Source: Pseudomonas fluorescens NCIMB 11764
Lineage (GTDB): Bacteria > Pseudomonadota > Gammaproteobacteria > Pseudomonadales > Pseudomonadaceae
Length of the DNA: 64,000 nt
Direction: 5' to 3'
NCBI RefSeq assembly: GCF_000293885.2
Contig: NZ_CP010945.1
Span: forward strand, 6,654,001 to 6,718,000
Part shown: piece after piece, positions 35,910 through 44,601 of the stretch
Layout of the letters: each line of letters starts with the position of its first letter
Position numbering within the stretch: the first letter of the stretch is position 1
Notes under the pieces: model-generated
The model's database searches: none
What the model was told of the DNA's origin: nothing
The model's input: only the letters and a program-made list of their open reading frames with translations
Made by a program: the position numbers and the translations under genes

Positions 35910-36311
35910 ATGGCTGGCGAAACTTCATTGGCAACGCTTTTGCGCAGCATGAGCCCGCAACTCAACGCTGGCGAGTATGTGTTCTGCACGTTGCGCGACG
36001 GCCATTTGCCGCCGGGTCTTGAGATCATCGGCAGTTTTCGCGAGCAGGAAGGCCTGACGGTGATTCTGGAACGCTCCCAGGCCGAGAAGGCCGGTTTCAG
36101 CTTCGACTACGTTGCCGCCTGGATCACCCTGAACGTGCACTCCGCGCTGGAAGCCGTCGGCCTGACCGCCGCCTTCGCCACGGCATTGGGCCAGGCCGGT
36201 ATCAGCTGCAACGTGATCGCCGGTTATTTCCACGACCATTTATTCGTCGGCCAGGCCGATGCCGAACGCGCCCTGCACGTGTTGCGGGATCTGGCAGCGA
36301 ACGCGGAGTAA
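35910..36311 (+). CDS. ACT domain-containing protein
   Basis: A 133-residue protein with ACT-type sequence features (tandem; first part GEYVFCTLRDGHLPPGLEIIGSFREQEGLTVILE, second part AWITLNVHSALEAVGLTAAFATALGQAGISCNVIAGYFHDHLFV). ACT domains bind amino acids. It lies in the argP-argO gap, 6 bases before the exporter gene, so it is probably co-transcribed and could sense the exported amino acid or couple level to transport. AAGGA lies 7 bases before the ATG. Confidence 0.85.
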   Translation: MAGETSLATLLRSMSPQLNAGEYVFCTLRDGHLPPGLEIIGSFREQEGLTVILERSQAEKAGFSFDYVAAWITLNVHSALEAVGLTAAFATALGQAGISCNVIAGYFHDHLFVGQADAERALHVLRDLAANAE

Positions 36312-36317
36312 ATCCTT

Positions 36318-36920
36318 ATGTGGCAAAGCTATGTAAACGGCCTGTTGGTGGCCGCGGGGCTGATCATGGCGATCGGCACTCAGAACGCGTTTGTGCTGGC
36401 CCAGAGCCTGCGGCGTGAACATCACCTGCCGGTGGCGGCGCTCTGCGTGACGTGCGATGCGTTGCTGGTGGCTGCCGGCGTGTTCGGTCTGGCCACCGTG
36501 CTGGCGCAAAATCCGACATTGCTGGCGGTGGCCCGTTGGGGCGGCGCGGTGTTCCTGATCTGGTACGGCAGCCTCGCGTTGCGCCGGGCCTTCTCGAAAC
36601 AGAGCTTGCAACAGAATGAAAACCAGACCGTACGTTCACTGCGCGCCGTGCTGCTCAGCGCCTTGGCGGTCACCCTGCTCAACCCGCACGTTTATCTGGA
36701 TACCGTATTGCTGATTGGCTCCCTTGGCGCACAACAGACCGAGCCTGGTGCCTATGTCGTGGGCGCGGCCAGTGCGTCGTTGCTGTGGTTCTTCACGTTG
36801 GCGCTGGGCGCTGCATGGCTGGCGCCGTGGCTGGCTCGGCCGAGCACCTGGCGGATTCTGGATCTGTTGGTCGCCGTGATGATGTTCACCGTAGCCTTTC
36901 AATTAATCATCGTCTCCTGA
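36318..36920 (+). CDS. argO: LysE/ArgO-type basic amino-acid exporter
   Basis: A 200-residue inner-membrane protein with six predicted helices. The LysE motif [22 protein letters not shown] (residues 13-34) and [18 protein letters not shown] (~residues 121-138) are family signatures. Family members export arginine/lysine. GGAG precedes the ATG by 9 bases and the ACT gene ends 6 bases upstream. Its place beside argP points to ArgP control. Confidence 0.88.
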   Translation: MWQSYVNGLLVAAGLIMAIGTQNAFVLAQSLRREHHLPVAALCVTCDALLVAAGVFGLATVLAQNPTLLAVARWGGAVFLIWYGSLALRRAFSKQSLQQNENQTVRSLRAVLLSALAVTLLNPHVYLDTVLLIGSLGAQQTEPGAYVVGAASASLLWFFTLALGAAWLAPWLARPSTWRILDLLVAVMMFTVAFQLIIVS

Positions 36921-37096
36921 TTATTCCAAAAGGCTCTGGAACCTCTATTCCACACAGTTGTTGCGTGGTTATGCCGCACCCCCGGTGCTATGATCCGGTT
37001 CGATGCGCCGCAAAGAGTACAAACTCCCCGGCGCTTGTCTGGCCGCCCGTGATCGGCCTTGCGACCACCGCAACTGACCTGATTAGGAGAATCATC

Positions 37097-37693
37097 ATGG
37101 CTTTCGAATTGCCGCCGCTGCCCTACGCACACGATGCCCTGCAGCCGCACATTTCCAAGGAAACCCTGGAATACCACCACGACAAGCACCACAACACCTA
37201 CGTCGTGAACCTGAACAACCTGGTGCCAGGCACCGAGTTCGAAGGCAAGACCCTGGAAGAAATCGTCAAGTCTTCCTCGGGTGGCATCTTCAACAACGCC
37301 GCTCAGGTCTGGAACCACACTTTCTACTGGAACTGCCTGGCGCCAAACGCCGGCGGTCAACCAACCGGCGCACTGGCTGAAGCCATCAACGCAGCCTTCG
37401 GTTCGTTCGACAAGTTCAAAGAAGAATTCAGCAAAACCTCCATCGGTACCTTCGGTTCCGGTTGGGGCTGGCTGGTGAAAAAGGCTGACGGCTCCCTGGC
37501 CCTGGCCAGCACCATCGGCGCCGGCAACCCGCTGACCAGCGGCGACACCCCGCTGCTGACCTGCGACGTCTGGGAACACGCTTACTACATCGACTACCGC
37601 AACCTGCGTCCGAAGTACGTAGAAGCGTTCTGGAACCTGGTCAACTGGAAATTCGTGGCTGAGCAGTTCGAAGGCAAAACCTTCACCGCTTAA
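37097..37693 (+). CDS. sodB: Superoxide dismutase (Fe)
   Basis: A 198-residue cytosolic iron superoxide dismutase. Metal ligands are His27 (EYHHDKHH), His74 (NHTFYWN), Asp157 and His161 (DVWEHAYY). Gln70 in AAQVWNH and the FGSGWGWL segment indicate the iron form rather than manganese. AGGAG lies 8 bases before the ATG; the longer open frame upstream runs through the promoter and is not used. A strong terminator follows. Confidence 0.97.
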   Translation: MAFELPPLPYAHDALQPHISKETLEYHHDKHHNTYVVNLNNLVPGTEFEGKTLEEIVKSSSGGIFNNAAQVWNHTFYWNCLAPNAGGQPTGALAEAINAAFGSFDKFKEEFSKTSIGTFGSGWGWLVKKADGSLALASTIGAGNPLTSGDTPLLTCDVWEHAYYIDYRNLRPKYVEAFWNLVNWKFVAEQFEGKTFTA

Positions 37694-37711
37694 GATCGAC
37701 GCCAGTCAAGA

Positions 37712-37737
37712 AACCCGGCTTTTGCCGGGTTTTTTTT
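37712..37737 (+). terminator. Intrinsic terminator after sodB
   Basis: AACCCGGC-TTTT-GCCGGGTT followed by a run of eight T. Confidence 0.92.
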
Positions 37738-38160
37738 GGGTTTTGGAATGCCTGCCGAATTCGAGTACAGCCGAAGAATATCTGTCCTCTATCAGGTCGT
37801 CATCGCTGGCAAGCCAGCGCCCACAAGGTCCGAGGACACCCGCGAAAATCGGGCCGCCCTCACAAGCAGTCTCGTCCCCGCACAAAGGCCGATTTCCCAC
37901 AATGAAACCAGCCTTCCCCCCCTTGCCCCACCGCCATAGCCGTCTAACATCAACCAAATGGAAAATATCTCTACCCTCCCCTCAAGTTGAAGGACTCGAC
38001 TACCGACACAGTACTAATAGGACAAATACTCCAGGCAACAGCATTTCGGCCAACCCACAGGCAAATTCCCCTGTGTTTGATTGTCCCTTTGACTGCCATC
38101 ACGGGATTGCCAATACTCATGGCAACTTGATGCTACCTGCACGGAACAAGGAATGACTCT
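37738..38160 (+). other. Long leader region ahead of bifA
   Basis: 423 bases without a convincing gene. It holds a lone REP-like stem (CGCTGGC-AA-GCCAGCG, 37804-37819). Just before the TTG start of bifA is a three-codon ORF (ATG ACT CTT TGA at 38153-38164) whose stop overlaps that start. Confidence 0.5.
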
Positions 38161-40212
38161 TTGAAGCTGGAACTCAAGAACAGCTTGTCGGTAAAGTTGC
38201 TCCGGGTCGTGCTCCTGTCGGCATTGATCGTCGGCGTGGTCTTGAGCTGCGCGCAGATCGTTTTCGATGCCTATAAAACACGCCAGGCCGTGGCCAGCGA
38301 TGCCCAGCGCATCCTCGACATGTTCCGCGACCCCTCGACCCAGGCCGTCTACAGCCTGGACCGGGAAATGGGCATGCAGGTGATCGAAGGCCTGTTCCAG
38401 GACGACGCTGTGCGCCAGGCCTCCATCGGCCATCCCAATGAAGCCATGCTCGCGCAAAAATCCCGCGACCTGCAGCAATCCAGCAGTCGCTGGCTGACCG
38501 ACCTGATCCTGGGCAAGGAACGCACCTTCACCACTCAACTGGTGGGTCGCGGCCCCTACAGCGAGTACTACGGCGACCTGAGCATCACCCTCGACACCGC
38601 CACGTACGGCGAGGGATTTATCGTCAATTCGGTGATCATCTTCATTTCCGGTGTATTGCGGGCCCTGGCCATGGGGCTGGTGCTGTATCTGGTCTATCAC
38701 TGGCTGCTGACCAAACCGTTGTCGCGGATCATCGAGCACCTCACCGAAATCAACCCGGACCGCCCGAGCGAGCATAAGATTCCGCAGCTCAGGGGCCACG
38801 AAAAAAACGAACTGGGCATCTGGATCAACACCGCCAACCAGTTGCTCGAATCCATCGAACGCAACACGCACCTGCGCCACGAAGCGGAAAACAGCCTGCT
38901 GCGCATGGCCCAATACGACTTCCTCACCGGTCTGCCGAACCGCCAGCAACTGCAGCAACAACTGGACAAGATTCTCGTCGACGCCGGCAAGTTGCAGCGG
39001 CGGGTTGCGGTGCTGTGTGTCGGCCTCGATGACTTCAAGGGCATCAACGAACAGTTCAGCTATCAGACCGGCGACCAGTTGCTGCTGGCCCTGGCTGATC
39101 GCCTGCGGGCCCACAGCGGTCGCCTCGGCGCCCTCGCCCGCCTCGGTGGCGACCAGTTCGCCCTCGTTCAGGCCGATATCGAACAACCCTACGAAGCGGC
39201 CGAACTGGCCCAGAGCATTCTCGATGATCTCGAAGCGGCGTTCGCCCTCGATCATCAGGAAATTCGACTGCGCGCCACCATCGGCATCACCCTGTTCCCC
39301 GAGGACGGTGACAGCACCGAGAAGCTGCTGCAAAAGGCCGAGCAGACCATGACCCTGGCCAAGACCCGCTCGCGCAACCGTTATCAGTTCTATATCGCCA
39401 GCGTCGACACTGAAATGCGTCGCCGTCGCGAGCTGGAAAAAGACCTGCGCGACGCCCTGGCGCGCGACCAGTTCTATCTGGTCTACCAACCGCAGATCAG
39501 CTACCGCGATCATCGGGTAGTGGGCGTCGAAGCATTGATTCGCTGGCAGCATCCCGAACATGGGCTGGTGCCACCGGACCTGTTCATCCCGCTGGCCGAG
39601 CAGAACGGCACCATCATCGCCATCGGCGAATGGGTGCTGGATCAGGCCTGCAAACAATTGCGCGACTGGCATGACCAGGGTTTCACCGACCTGCGCATGG
39701 CCGTGAACCTGTCCACCGTCCAGTTGCACCACGCCGAACTGCCGCGAGTGGTCAACAACCTGCTGCAGATGTACCGCCTGCCACCCCGCAGCCTGGAGCT
39801 GGAAGTCACCGAAACCGGCCTGATGGAAGACATCAGCACCGCCGCCCAGCACCTGCTGAGCCTGCGTCGCTCCGGCGCGCTGATCGCCATCGACGACTTC
39901 GGCACCGGGTACTCATCGCTCAGTTATCTGAAAAGCCTGCCACTGGACAAGATCAAGATCGACAAGAGCTTCGTTCAGGACCTGCTCGATGACGACGACG
40001 ATGCGACCATCGTCCGGGCCATCATTCAGTTGGGCAAGAGCCTGGGCATGCAGGTCATTGCCGAAGGTGTGGAAACCATCGAACAAGAGGCCTACATCAT
40101 CTCTGAAGGCTGCCATGAAGGTCAGGGCTACTTCTACAGCAAACCGCTGCCGGCGCGAGAACTGGGCGCTTACCTGAAACAGGCCCAGCGCAGTAATGCC
40201 GCGATCCTCTGA
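38161..40212 (+). CDS. bifA: c-di-GMP phosphodiesterase BifA (degenerate GGDEF plus EAL)
   Basis: A 683-residue inner-membrane enzyme that cleaves c-di-GMP and promotes motility over biofilm. Helices are at about residues 13-35 and 158-178 with a periplasmic region between them. A GGDEF domain follows whose active motif is GGDQF (329-333), so it is not expected to be a cyclase. The EAL domain has catalytic E457 in VEALIRW, plus DDFGTGYSSLSYL and EGVET. Sequence start (KLELKNSLSVKLLRVVLLSAL) and position next to sodB match BifA of P. aeruginosa. The start is TTG with AAGGA 7 bases upstream. Confidence 0.95.
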   Translation: MKLELKNSLSVKLLRVVLLSALIVGVVLSCAQIVFDAYKTRQAVASDAQRILDMFRDPSTQAVYSLDREMGMQVIEGLFQDDAVRQASIGHPNEAMLAQKSRDLQQSSSRWLTDLILGKERTFTTQLVGRGPYSEYYGDLSITLDTATYGEGFIVNSVIIFISGVLRALAMGLVLYLVYHWLLTKPLSRIIEHLTEINPDRPSEHKIPQLRGHEKNELGIWINTANQLLESIERNTHLRHEAENSLLRMAQYDFLTGLPNRQQLQQQLDKILVDAGKLQRRVAVLCVGLDDFKGINEQFSYQTGDQLLLALADRLRAHSGRLGALARLGGDQFALVQADIEQPYEAAELAQSILDDLEAAFALDHQEIRLRATIGITLFPEDGDSTEKLLQKAEQTMTLAKTRSRNRYQFYIASVDTEMRRRRELEKDLRDALARDQFYLVYQPQISYRDHRVVGVEALIRWQHPEHGLVPPDLFIPLAEQNGTIIAIGEWVLDQACKQLRDWHDQGFTDLRMAVNLSTVQLHHAELPRVVNNLLQMYRLPPRSLELEVTETGLMEDISTAAQHLLSLRRSGALIAIDDFGTGYSSLSYLKSLPLDKIKIDKSFVQDLLDDDDDATIVRAIIQLGKSLGMQVIAEGVETIEQEAYIISEGCHEGQGYFYSKPLPARELGAYLKQAQRSNAAIL

Positions 40213-40215
40213 ACC

Positions 40216-40349
40216 TGTGGCGAGGGAGCTTGCTCCCGCTGGGTGGCAAAGCCGCCCCAAATCCTGCCCCCACGGTTCTGACAGAAAATTCCAGTCGACC
40301 TGATTACGACTGTTGCACTTTCCAGCGGGAGCAAGCTCCCCTCGCCACA
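40216..40349. repeat. REPIN, GTGGCGAGGGAGCTTGCTCCC family
   Basis: TGTGGCGAGGGAGCTTGCTC at 40216 and the inverted GAGCAAGCTCCCCTCGCCACA-type arm ending at 40349, directly after bifA. Confidence 0.85.
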
Positions 40350-40407
40350 GTGATTGCCAGCTGATACAGGTCATGCTGCTGGCATTCATTCGTGTGAATA
40401 AGACATA

Positions 40408-40453
40408 TTTACAAGCACAACCCTTTACAGATAATGCGAAAGATTTGCATTAT
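40408..40453 (+). promoter_or_regulatory. Promoter with overlapping Fur-box-like site ahead of icmP
   Basis: TTTACA (40408-40413) and GATAAT (40430-40435) are 16 bases apart. The -10 is inside GATAATGCGAAAGATTTGC, which matches 13 of 19 positions of the Fur consensus, and the dyad ATAATGC/GCATTAT (40431-40453) extends it. Confidence 0.6.
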
Positions 40454-40513
40454 GTCGCAGTTTCGCGCGCTTGCTGCGCCATTCCACCCCCCTTTCGAAG
40501 CAGGATGTTCGCC

Positions 40514-41857
40514 ATGATTCGTATGCCTCTGGCTACCGCCAGTCTGTTGGCCATCGCTATTTCCCTCGCCGGTTGTGGCGAAGGCAAAGACAAAGCTGCC
40601 GCTCCAGCGCCGACTCCGTCCGCCAGCAACGCTGCACCGGCTGCCGCACCCGCAGCGACCAGTAAAGTCGACGAAGCCGCCGCCAAAGCCGTTGTCGCGA
40701 ACTACGCCGACATCGTCTTCGCCGTTTACAGCGATGCCGAATCCACTGCGAAGACCCTGCAAACCGCTATCGACGCTTTCCTCGCCAAGCCGAACGCCGA
40801 CACCCTGAAAGCCGCCAAGGCTGCCTGGGTCGCAGCTCGCGTTCCTTACCTGCAGAGCGAAGTGTTCCGCTTCGGCAACACCATCATCGACGACTGGGAA
40901 GGTCAGGTGAACGCCTGGCCACTGGACGAAGGCCTGATCGACTACGTCGACAAATCCTACGAGCACGCCCTGGGTAACCCGGGTGCCACGGCCAACATCA
41001 TCGCCAACACTCAGGTTCAGGTCGGCGAAGACAAGATCGACGTCAAGGACATCACCCCGGAAAAACTCGCCAGCCTGAACGAGCTGGGCGGTTCCGAGGC
41101 CAACGTCGCCACCGGTTACCACGCCATCGAATTCCTGCTCTGGGGCCAGGACCTGAACGGCACCGGCCCTGGCGCCGGCAACCGCCCAGCTTCCGACTAC
41201 CTGGAAGGCAAAGGCGCTACGGGCGGTCACAATGATCGTCGTCGCGCTTACCTGAAGTCGGTGACCCAGCTGCTGGTCAGCGACCTTGAAGAAATGGTCG
41301 GTAACTGGAAACCGAACGTGGCCGACAACTACCGCGCCACCCTGGAAGCGGAACCGGCTGAATCCGGCCTGCGCAAAATGCTGTTCGGCATGGGTAGCCT
41401 GTCCCTGGGCGAACTGGCGGGCGAGCGGATGAAGGTTTCCCTGGAAGCCAACTCCCCGGAAGACGAACACGACTGCTTCAGCGACAACACCCACAACTCG
41501 CAGTTCTACGATGCCAAAGGCGTTCGTAACGTGTACCTGGGCGAATACACCCGCGTCGACGGCACCAAAATGACCGGCGCCAGCCTGTCGTCCCTGGTGG
41601 CCAAGGCCGACCCGGCTGCCGACACCGCGCTGAAGGCCGACCTGGCTGCGACCGAAGCCAAGATGCAGATCATCGTCGATCACGCCAACAAGGGTGAGCA
41701 CTACGACCAATTGATCGCCGCCGGCAACACTGCCGGTAACCAGATCGTCCGTGACGCCATCGCTTCGCTGGTCAAACAGACCGGTTCGATCGAAGCCGCC
41801 GCCGGCAAACTGGGCATCAGCGACCTGAACCCGGACAACGCTGATCACGAGTTCTGA
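40514..41857 (+). CDS. icmP: Imelysin family lipoprotein (IcmP/IrpA-like)
   Basis: A 447-residue lipoprotein with signal and lipobox LAIAISLAGC, then an Ala/Pro-rich linker. It has the imelysin (peptidase M75) fold with the GxHxxE motif GYHAIE (H203, E206) and LLWGQDLNG. Members are iron-regulated and take part in iron handling; P. aeruginosa IcmP was described as an insulin-cleaving metalloproteinase. The Fur-like promoter upstream fits iron control. ATG at 40514 has AGGA 8 bases upstream; an alternative ATG at 40505 adds three residues. A terminator follows, so it is separate from the next operon. Confidence 0.92.
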   Translation: MIRMPLATASLLAIAISLAGCGEGKDKAAAPAPTPSASNAAPAAAPAATSKVDEAAAKAVVANYADIVFAVYSDAESTAKTLQTAIDAFLAKPNADTLKAAKAAWVAARVPYLQSEVFRFGNTIIDDWEGQVNAWPLDEGLIDYVDKSYEHALGNPGATANIIANTQVQVGEDKIDVKDITPEKLASLNELGGSEANVATGYHAIEFLLWGQDLNGTGPGAGNRPASDYLEGKGATGGHNDRRRAYLKSVTQLLVSDLEEMVGNWKPNVADNYRATLEAEPAESGLRKMLFGMGSLSLGELAGERMKVSLEANSPEDEHDCFSDNTHNSQFYDAKGVRNVYLGEYTRVDGTKMTGASLSSLVAKADPAADTALKADLAATEAKMQIIVDHANKGEHYDQLIAAGNTAGNQIVRDAIASLVKQTGSIEAAAGKLGISDLNPDNADHEF

Positions 41858-41873
41858 TCAACGCTGGCTGAAC

Positions 41874-41901
41874 AAAAGGCGACCTTCGGGTCGCCTTTTT
41901 T
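41874..41901 (+). terminator. Intrinsic terminator after icmP
   Basis: AAAAGGCGACC-TTCG-GGTCGCCTTTTTT, a strong stem with a UUCG loop. Confidence 0.92.
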
Positions 41902-42067
41902 ATTGGTCCGAACACCGCTCCCACATTGGACGGTGCTGAATCAGTAAGAGTGATGACAGTTTTGAAAAACCCTGCTCCACATCAACCAAACGATAATTCC
42001 TCTTATTCAATCTCCACTGCCCTGTTAGACTTTGCGCCCTTGTTTTGCTCGTCTTGCAGGATGTCTG

Positions 42068-43495
42068 ATGCCCTCGCTGCCTCTTCGCTTGTCCGCACTG
42101 TTTCTGGCCCTGGGCTTGAGTGCCTGCGATGACGCCCCGCGTTTTACCAAAGCCGAACCCGGTGAAGCCCGGTCCGGTGGCGCCGCGACCGTGCGCAAGA
42201 CCGATCAGAACGCCTTCTCCCTGCCCTCCGCCAATCTGCCGCCCTCCCGGCGTGTGGACTTCAGCGTCGGCAACAGCTTCTTCCGCAACCCGTGGGTGAT
42301 CGCCCCGTCGACCACCACCGCCCGGGATGGCCTCGGGCCGTTGTTCAACACCAACGCCTGCCAGAACTGCCACATCAAGGACGGCCGCGGTCATCCGCCC
42401 GCGCCTGATGCGCAGAGCGCCGTGTCGATGCTGGTGCGCCTGTCGATCCCCGATGCGCCGGCCTACGCCAAAATCATCGAACAGCTCGGCGTGGTTCCCG
42501 AGCCGGTCTACGGCGGGCAACTCCAGGACATGGCCATCCCCGGTGTACTTCCGGAAGGCAAGGTGCGGGTCGACTACACGCCGGTGCCGGTCCGCTTCAA
42601 GGACGGCACCGAGATCGAATTGCGCAAACCCAGCCTGAACATCACCCAACTGGGGTACGGTCCGATGCACCCTGACACCCGTTTCTCGGCCAGGGTCGCG
42701 CCACCCATGATTGGCCTCGGCTTGCTTGAAGCCATCCCCGATGAGGCGATCCTGGCCAATGCCGAGGCTCAGGCAAAAGAAAAAAACGGTATCGCCGGAC
42801 GCCCGAACCAGGTCTGGGATGACGCCCAACAGAAAACCGTCCTCGGACGATTTGGCTGGAAGGCCGGGCAGCCGAACCTCAATCAACAAAACGTTCACGC
42901 GTTTTCGGGAGACATGGGCCTCACCACAACCCTGCGGCCGATGGACGACTGCACCGATGCACAAACCGCGTGCAAACAAGCGCCCAGCGGCAATGGCCCG
43001 GAGGGCGAACCGGAAGTCAGCGACAACATCCTGCGTCTGGTGCTGTTCTACAGCCGTAACCTGGCCGTACCGGCCCGACGCGACGTCGGCACGCCTGAAG
43101 TGTTGGCCGGCAAGAGCCTGTTTTTCCAGGCCGGCTGCCAGTCCTGTCACACACCGAAATACACCACTGCCGCCAACGCGGCAGAACCTGAACTGGCCAA
43201 TCAAGTGATTCGCCCCTACAGCGATCTGCTGCTGCACGACATGGGCGACGGACTGGCTGACAACCGCAGCGAATTCCAGGCCAGTGGCCGCGACTGGCGC
43301 ACCCCGCCGTTGTGGGGCATCGGCCTGACGCAGGCGGTCAGTGGCCATACCCAATTCCTGCATGACGGCCGCGCTCGCAATCTGCTCGAAGCCGTGCTCT
43401 GGCATGGCGGCGAGGCGCAGGCCGCGCAGCAACAGGTTTTGTCTTTCAACGCCGAACAGCGCGCCGCGTTGCTGGCATTTTTGAATTCTCTTTAA
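42068..43495 (+). CDS. Di-haem oxidoreductase (DHOR family) c-type cytochrome lipoprotein
   Basis: A 475-residue exported protein with lipobox LGLSAC near the N-terminus and two haem-c sites, CQNCH (98-102) and CQSCH (357-361). The family (DUF1111, thiol oxidoreductase-like) is related to MauG/bacterial di-haem peroxidases. It heads an operon with an imelysin and a DUF1513 gene, a set linked to iron or metal handling in the periplasm. AGG lies 7 bases before the ATG at 42068. Confidence 0.9.
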   Translation: MPSLPLRLSALFLALGLSACDDAPRFTKAEPGEARSGGAATVRKTDQNAFSLPSANLPPSRRVDFSVGNSFFRNPWVIAPSTTTARDGLGPLFNTNACQNCHIKDGRGHPPAPDAQSAVSMLVRLSIPDAPAYAKIIEQLGVVPEPVYGGQLQDMAIPGVLPEGKVRVDYTPVPVRFKDGTEIELRKPSLNITQLGYGPMHPDTRFSARVAPPMIGLGLLEAIPDEAILANAEAQAKEKNGIAGRPNQVWDDAQQKTVLGRFGWKAGQPNLNQQNVHAFSGDMGLTTTLRPMDDCTDAQTACKQAPSGNGPEGEPEVSDNILRLVLFYSRNLAVPARRDVGTPEVLAGKSLFFQAGCQSCHTPKYTTAANAAEPELANQVIRPYSDLLLHDMGDGLADNRSEFQASGRDWRTPPLWGIGLTQAVSGHTQFLHDGRARNLLEAVLWHGGEAQAAQQQVLSFNAEQRAALLAFLNSL

Positions 43496-43522
43496 ACACT
43501 TATAAAGAATCGGGAGCCCGAC

Positions 43523-44587
43523 ATGTTCCGTCCCAAGTTGTTATTCACCAGCCTTGCCGCACTAGCCCTTGGCGCCTGCTCACCGCAGGATCCGCAAGCT
43601 GTCACGTCCGCGGCCATTGCCAAGTCGGTGATCCTGCCGACCTACACCCGCTGGGTTGAAGCCGACCGCCAACTGGCTGTCAGCGCGCTGGCCTACTGCG
43701 AAGGCAAGGAAAATCTCGACACCGCCCGCGCCGACTTCCTGCACGCGCAGAAAGCCTGGGCCGAGCTGCAACCGCTGCTGATCGGTCCGTTGGCTGAAGG
43801 CAATCGCGCCTGGCAGGTGCAGTTCTGGCCGGACAAGAAAAACCTTGTCGGCCGTCAAGTCGAGCAACTGGTCGACGCCCAGCCGCAGATCGATGCCGCG
43901 GCGCTGGCCAAATCCAGCGTCGTGGTTCAGGGCCTCTCGGCCTACGAATACATCCTGTTCGACAACAAGCCTGACGTGGCCAACGACGCGCAGAAAGCCA
44001 AGTACTGCCCGCTGCTGAAAGCGATTGGCGAGCGCCAGAAACTGATGGCCGAAGACATTCTGAAAAGCTGGAACAACACCGACGGCATGCTCGCGCAGAT
44101 GAGCAAGTTTCCGAACCAGCGCTACGCCGATTCCCACGAGGCAATCGCCGATCTGCTGCGCGTGCAGGTCACCGCCCTGGACAGCCTGAAGAAAAAACTC
44201 GGCACGCCGATGGGCCGTCAGAGCAAGGGCGTGCCGCAACCGTTCCAGGCCGATGCATGGCGCAGCCAGTCTTCCCTGACCGGCCTCGAAGCCAGCCTCG
44301 CCGCCGCCAAAACCGTCTGGGAAGGTGTCGACAACAAAGGCCTGCGCGGCTTGTTGCCGAGCGAGCAGAAGCCGTTGGCCGACAAGATCGACACCGCTTA
44401 TGCCTCCTCGCTGAAACTGTTCGCCAGCAACCAGCGCTCACTGACCGAGATGCTCAACGACGACGCCGGTCGCCAACAGCTCAACGACCTCTACGACAGC
44501 CTCAACGTGGTCCATCGCCTGCACGAAGGCGAGCTGGCCAAGGCGCTGGGCATCCAACTGGGCTTCAACGCCAACGACGGTGACTGA
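43523..44587 (+). CDS. Second imelysin family lipoprotein
   Basis: A 354-residue lipoprotein (lipobox LALGAC) of the imelysin fold, encoded 27 bases after the di-haem protein gene. GGGAG is 6 bases before the ATG. In place of GxHxxE it has GLSAYE (S139 for His), so the site seen in IcmP is not conserved. It is likely a binding or structural partner of the di-haem protein rather than a peptidase. The stop overlaps an ATG of the next frame (TGATG). Confidence 0.88.
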   Translation: MFRPKLLFTSLAALALGACSPQDPQAVTSAAIAKSVILPTYTRWVEADRQLAVSALAYCEGKENLDTARADFLHAQKAWAELQPLLIGPLAEGNRAWQVQFWPDKKNLVGRQVEQLVDAQPQIDAAALAKSSVVVQGLSAYEYILFDNKPDVANDAQKAKYCPLLKAIGERQKLMAEDILKSWNNTDGMLAQMSKFPNQRYADSHEAIADLLRVQVTALDSLKKKLGTPMGRQSKGVPQPFQADAWRSQSSLTGLEASLAAAKTVWEGVDNKGLRGLLPSEQKPLADKIDTAYASSLKLFASNQRSLTEMLNDDAGRQQLNDLYDSLNVVHRLHEGELAKALGIQLGFNANDGD

Positions 44588-44601
44588 TGAGGGCGAGTGC
44601 C

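Noticed and set aside
36785..37096. N-terminal extension of sodB in the open frame
   Set aside because: AGGAG before ATG 37097 and the standard SodB N-terminus fix the start.
37722..38156. 144-codon open frame before bifA
   Set aside because: Proline/serine-rich translation without any domain, starts inside the sodB terminator and crosses a REP stem.
38014..39852. 612-codon minus-strand frame opposite bifA
   Set aside because: Shadow of the bifA codon pattern; no family motif.
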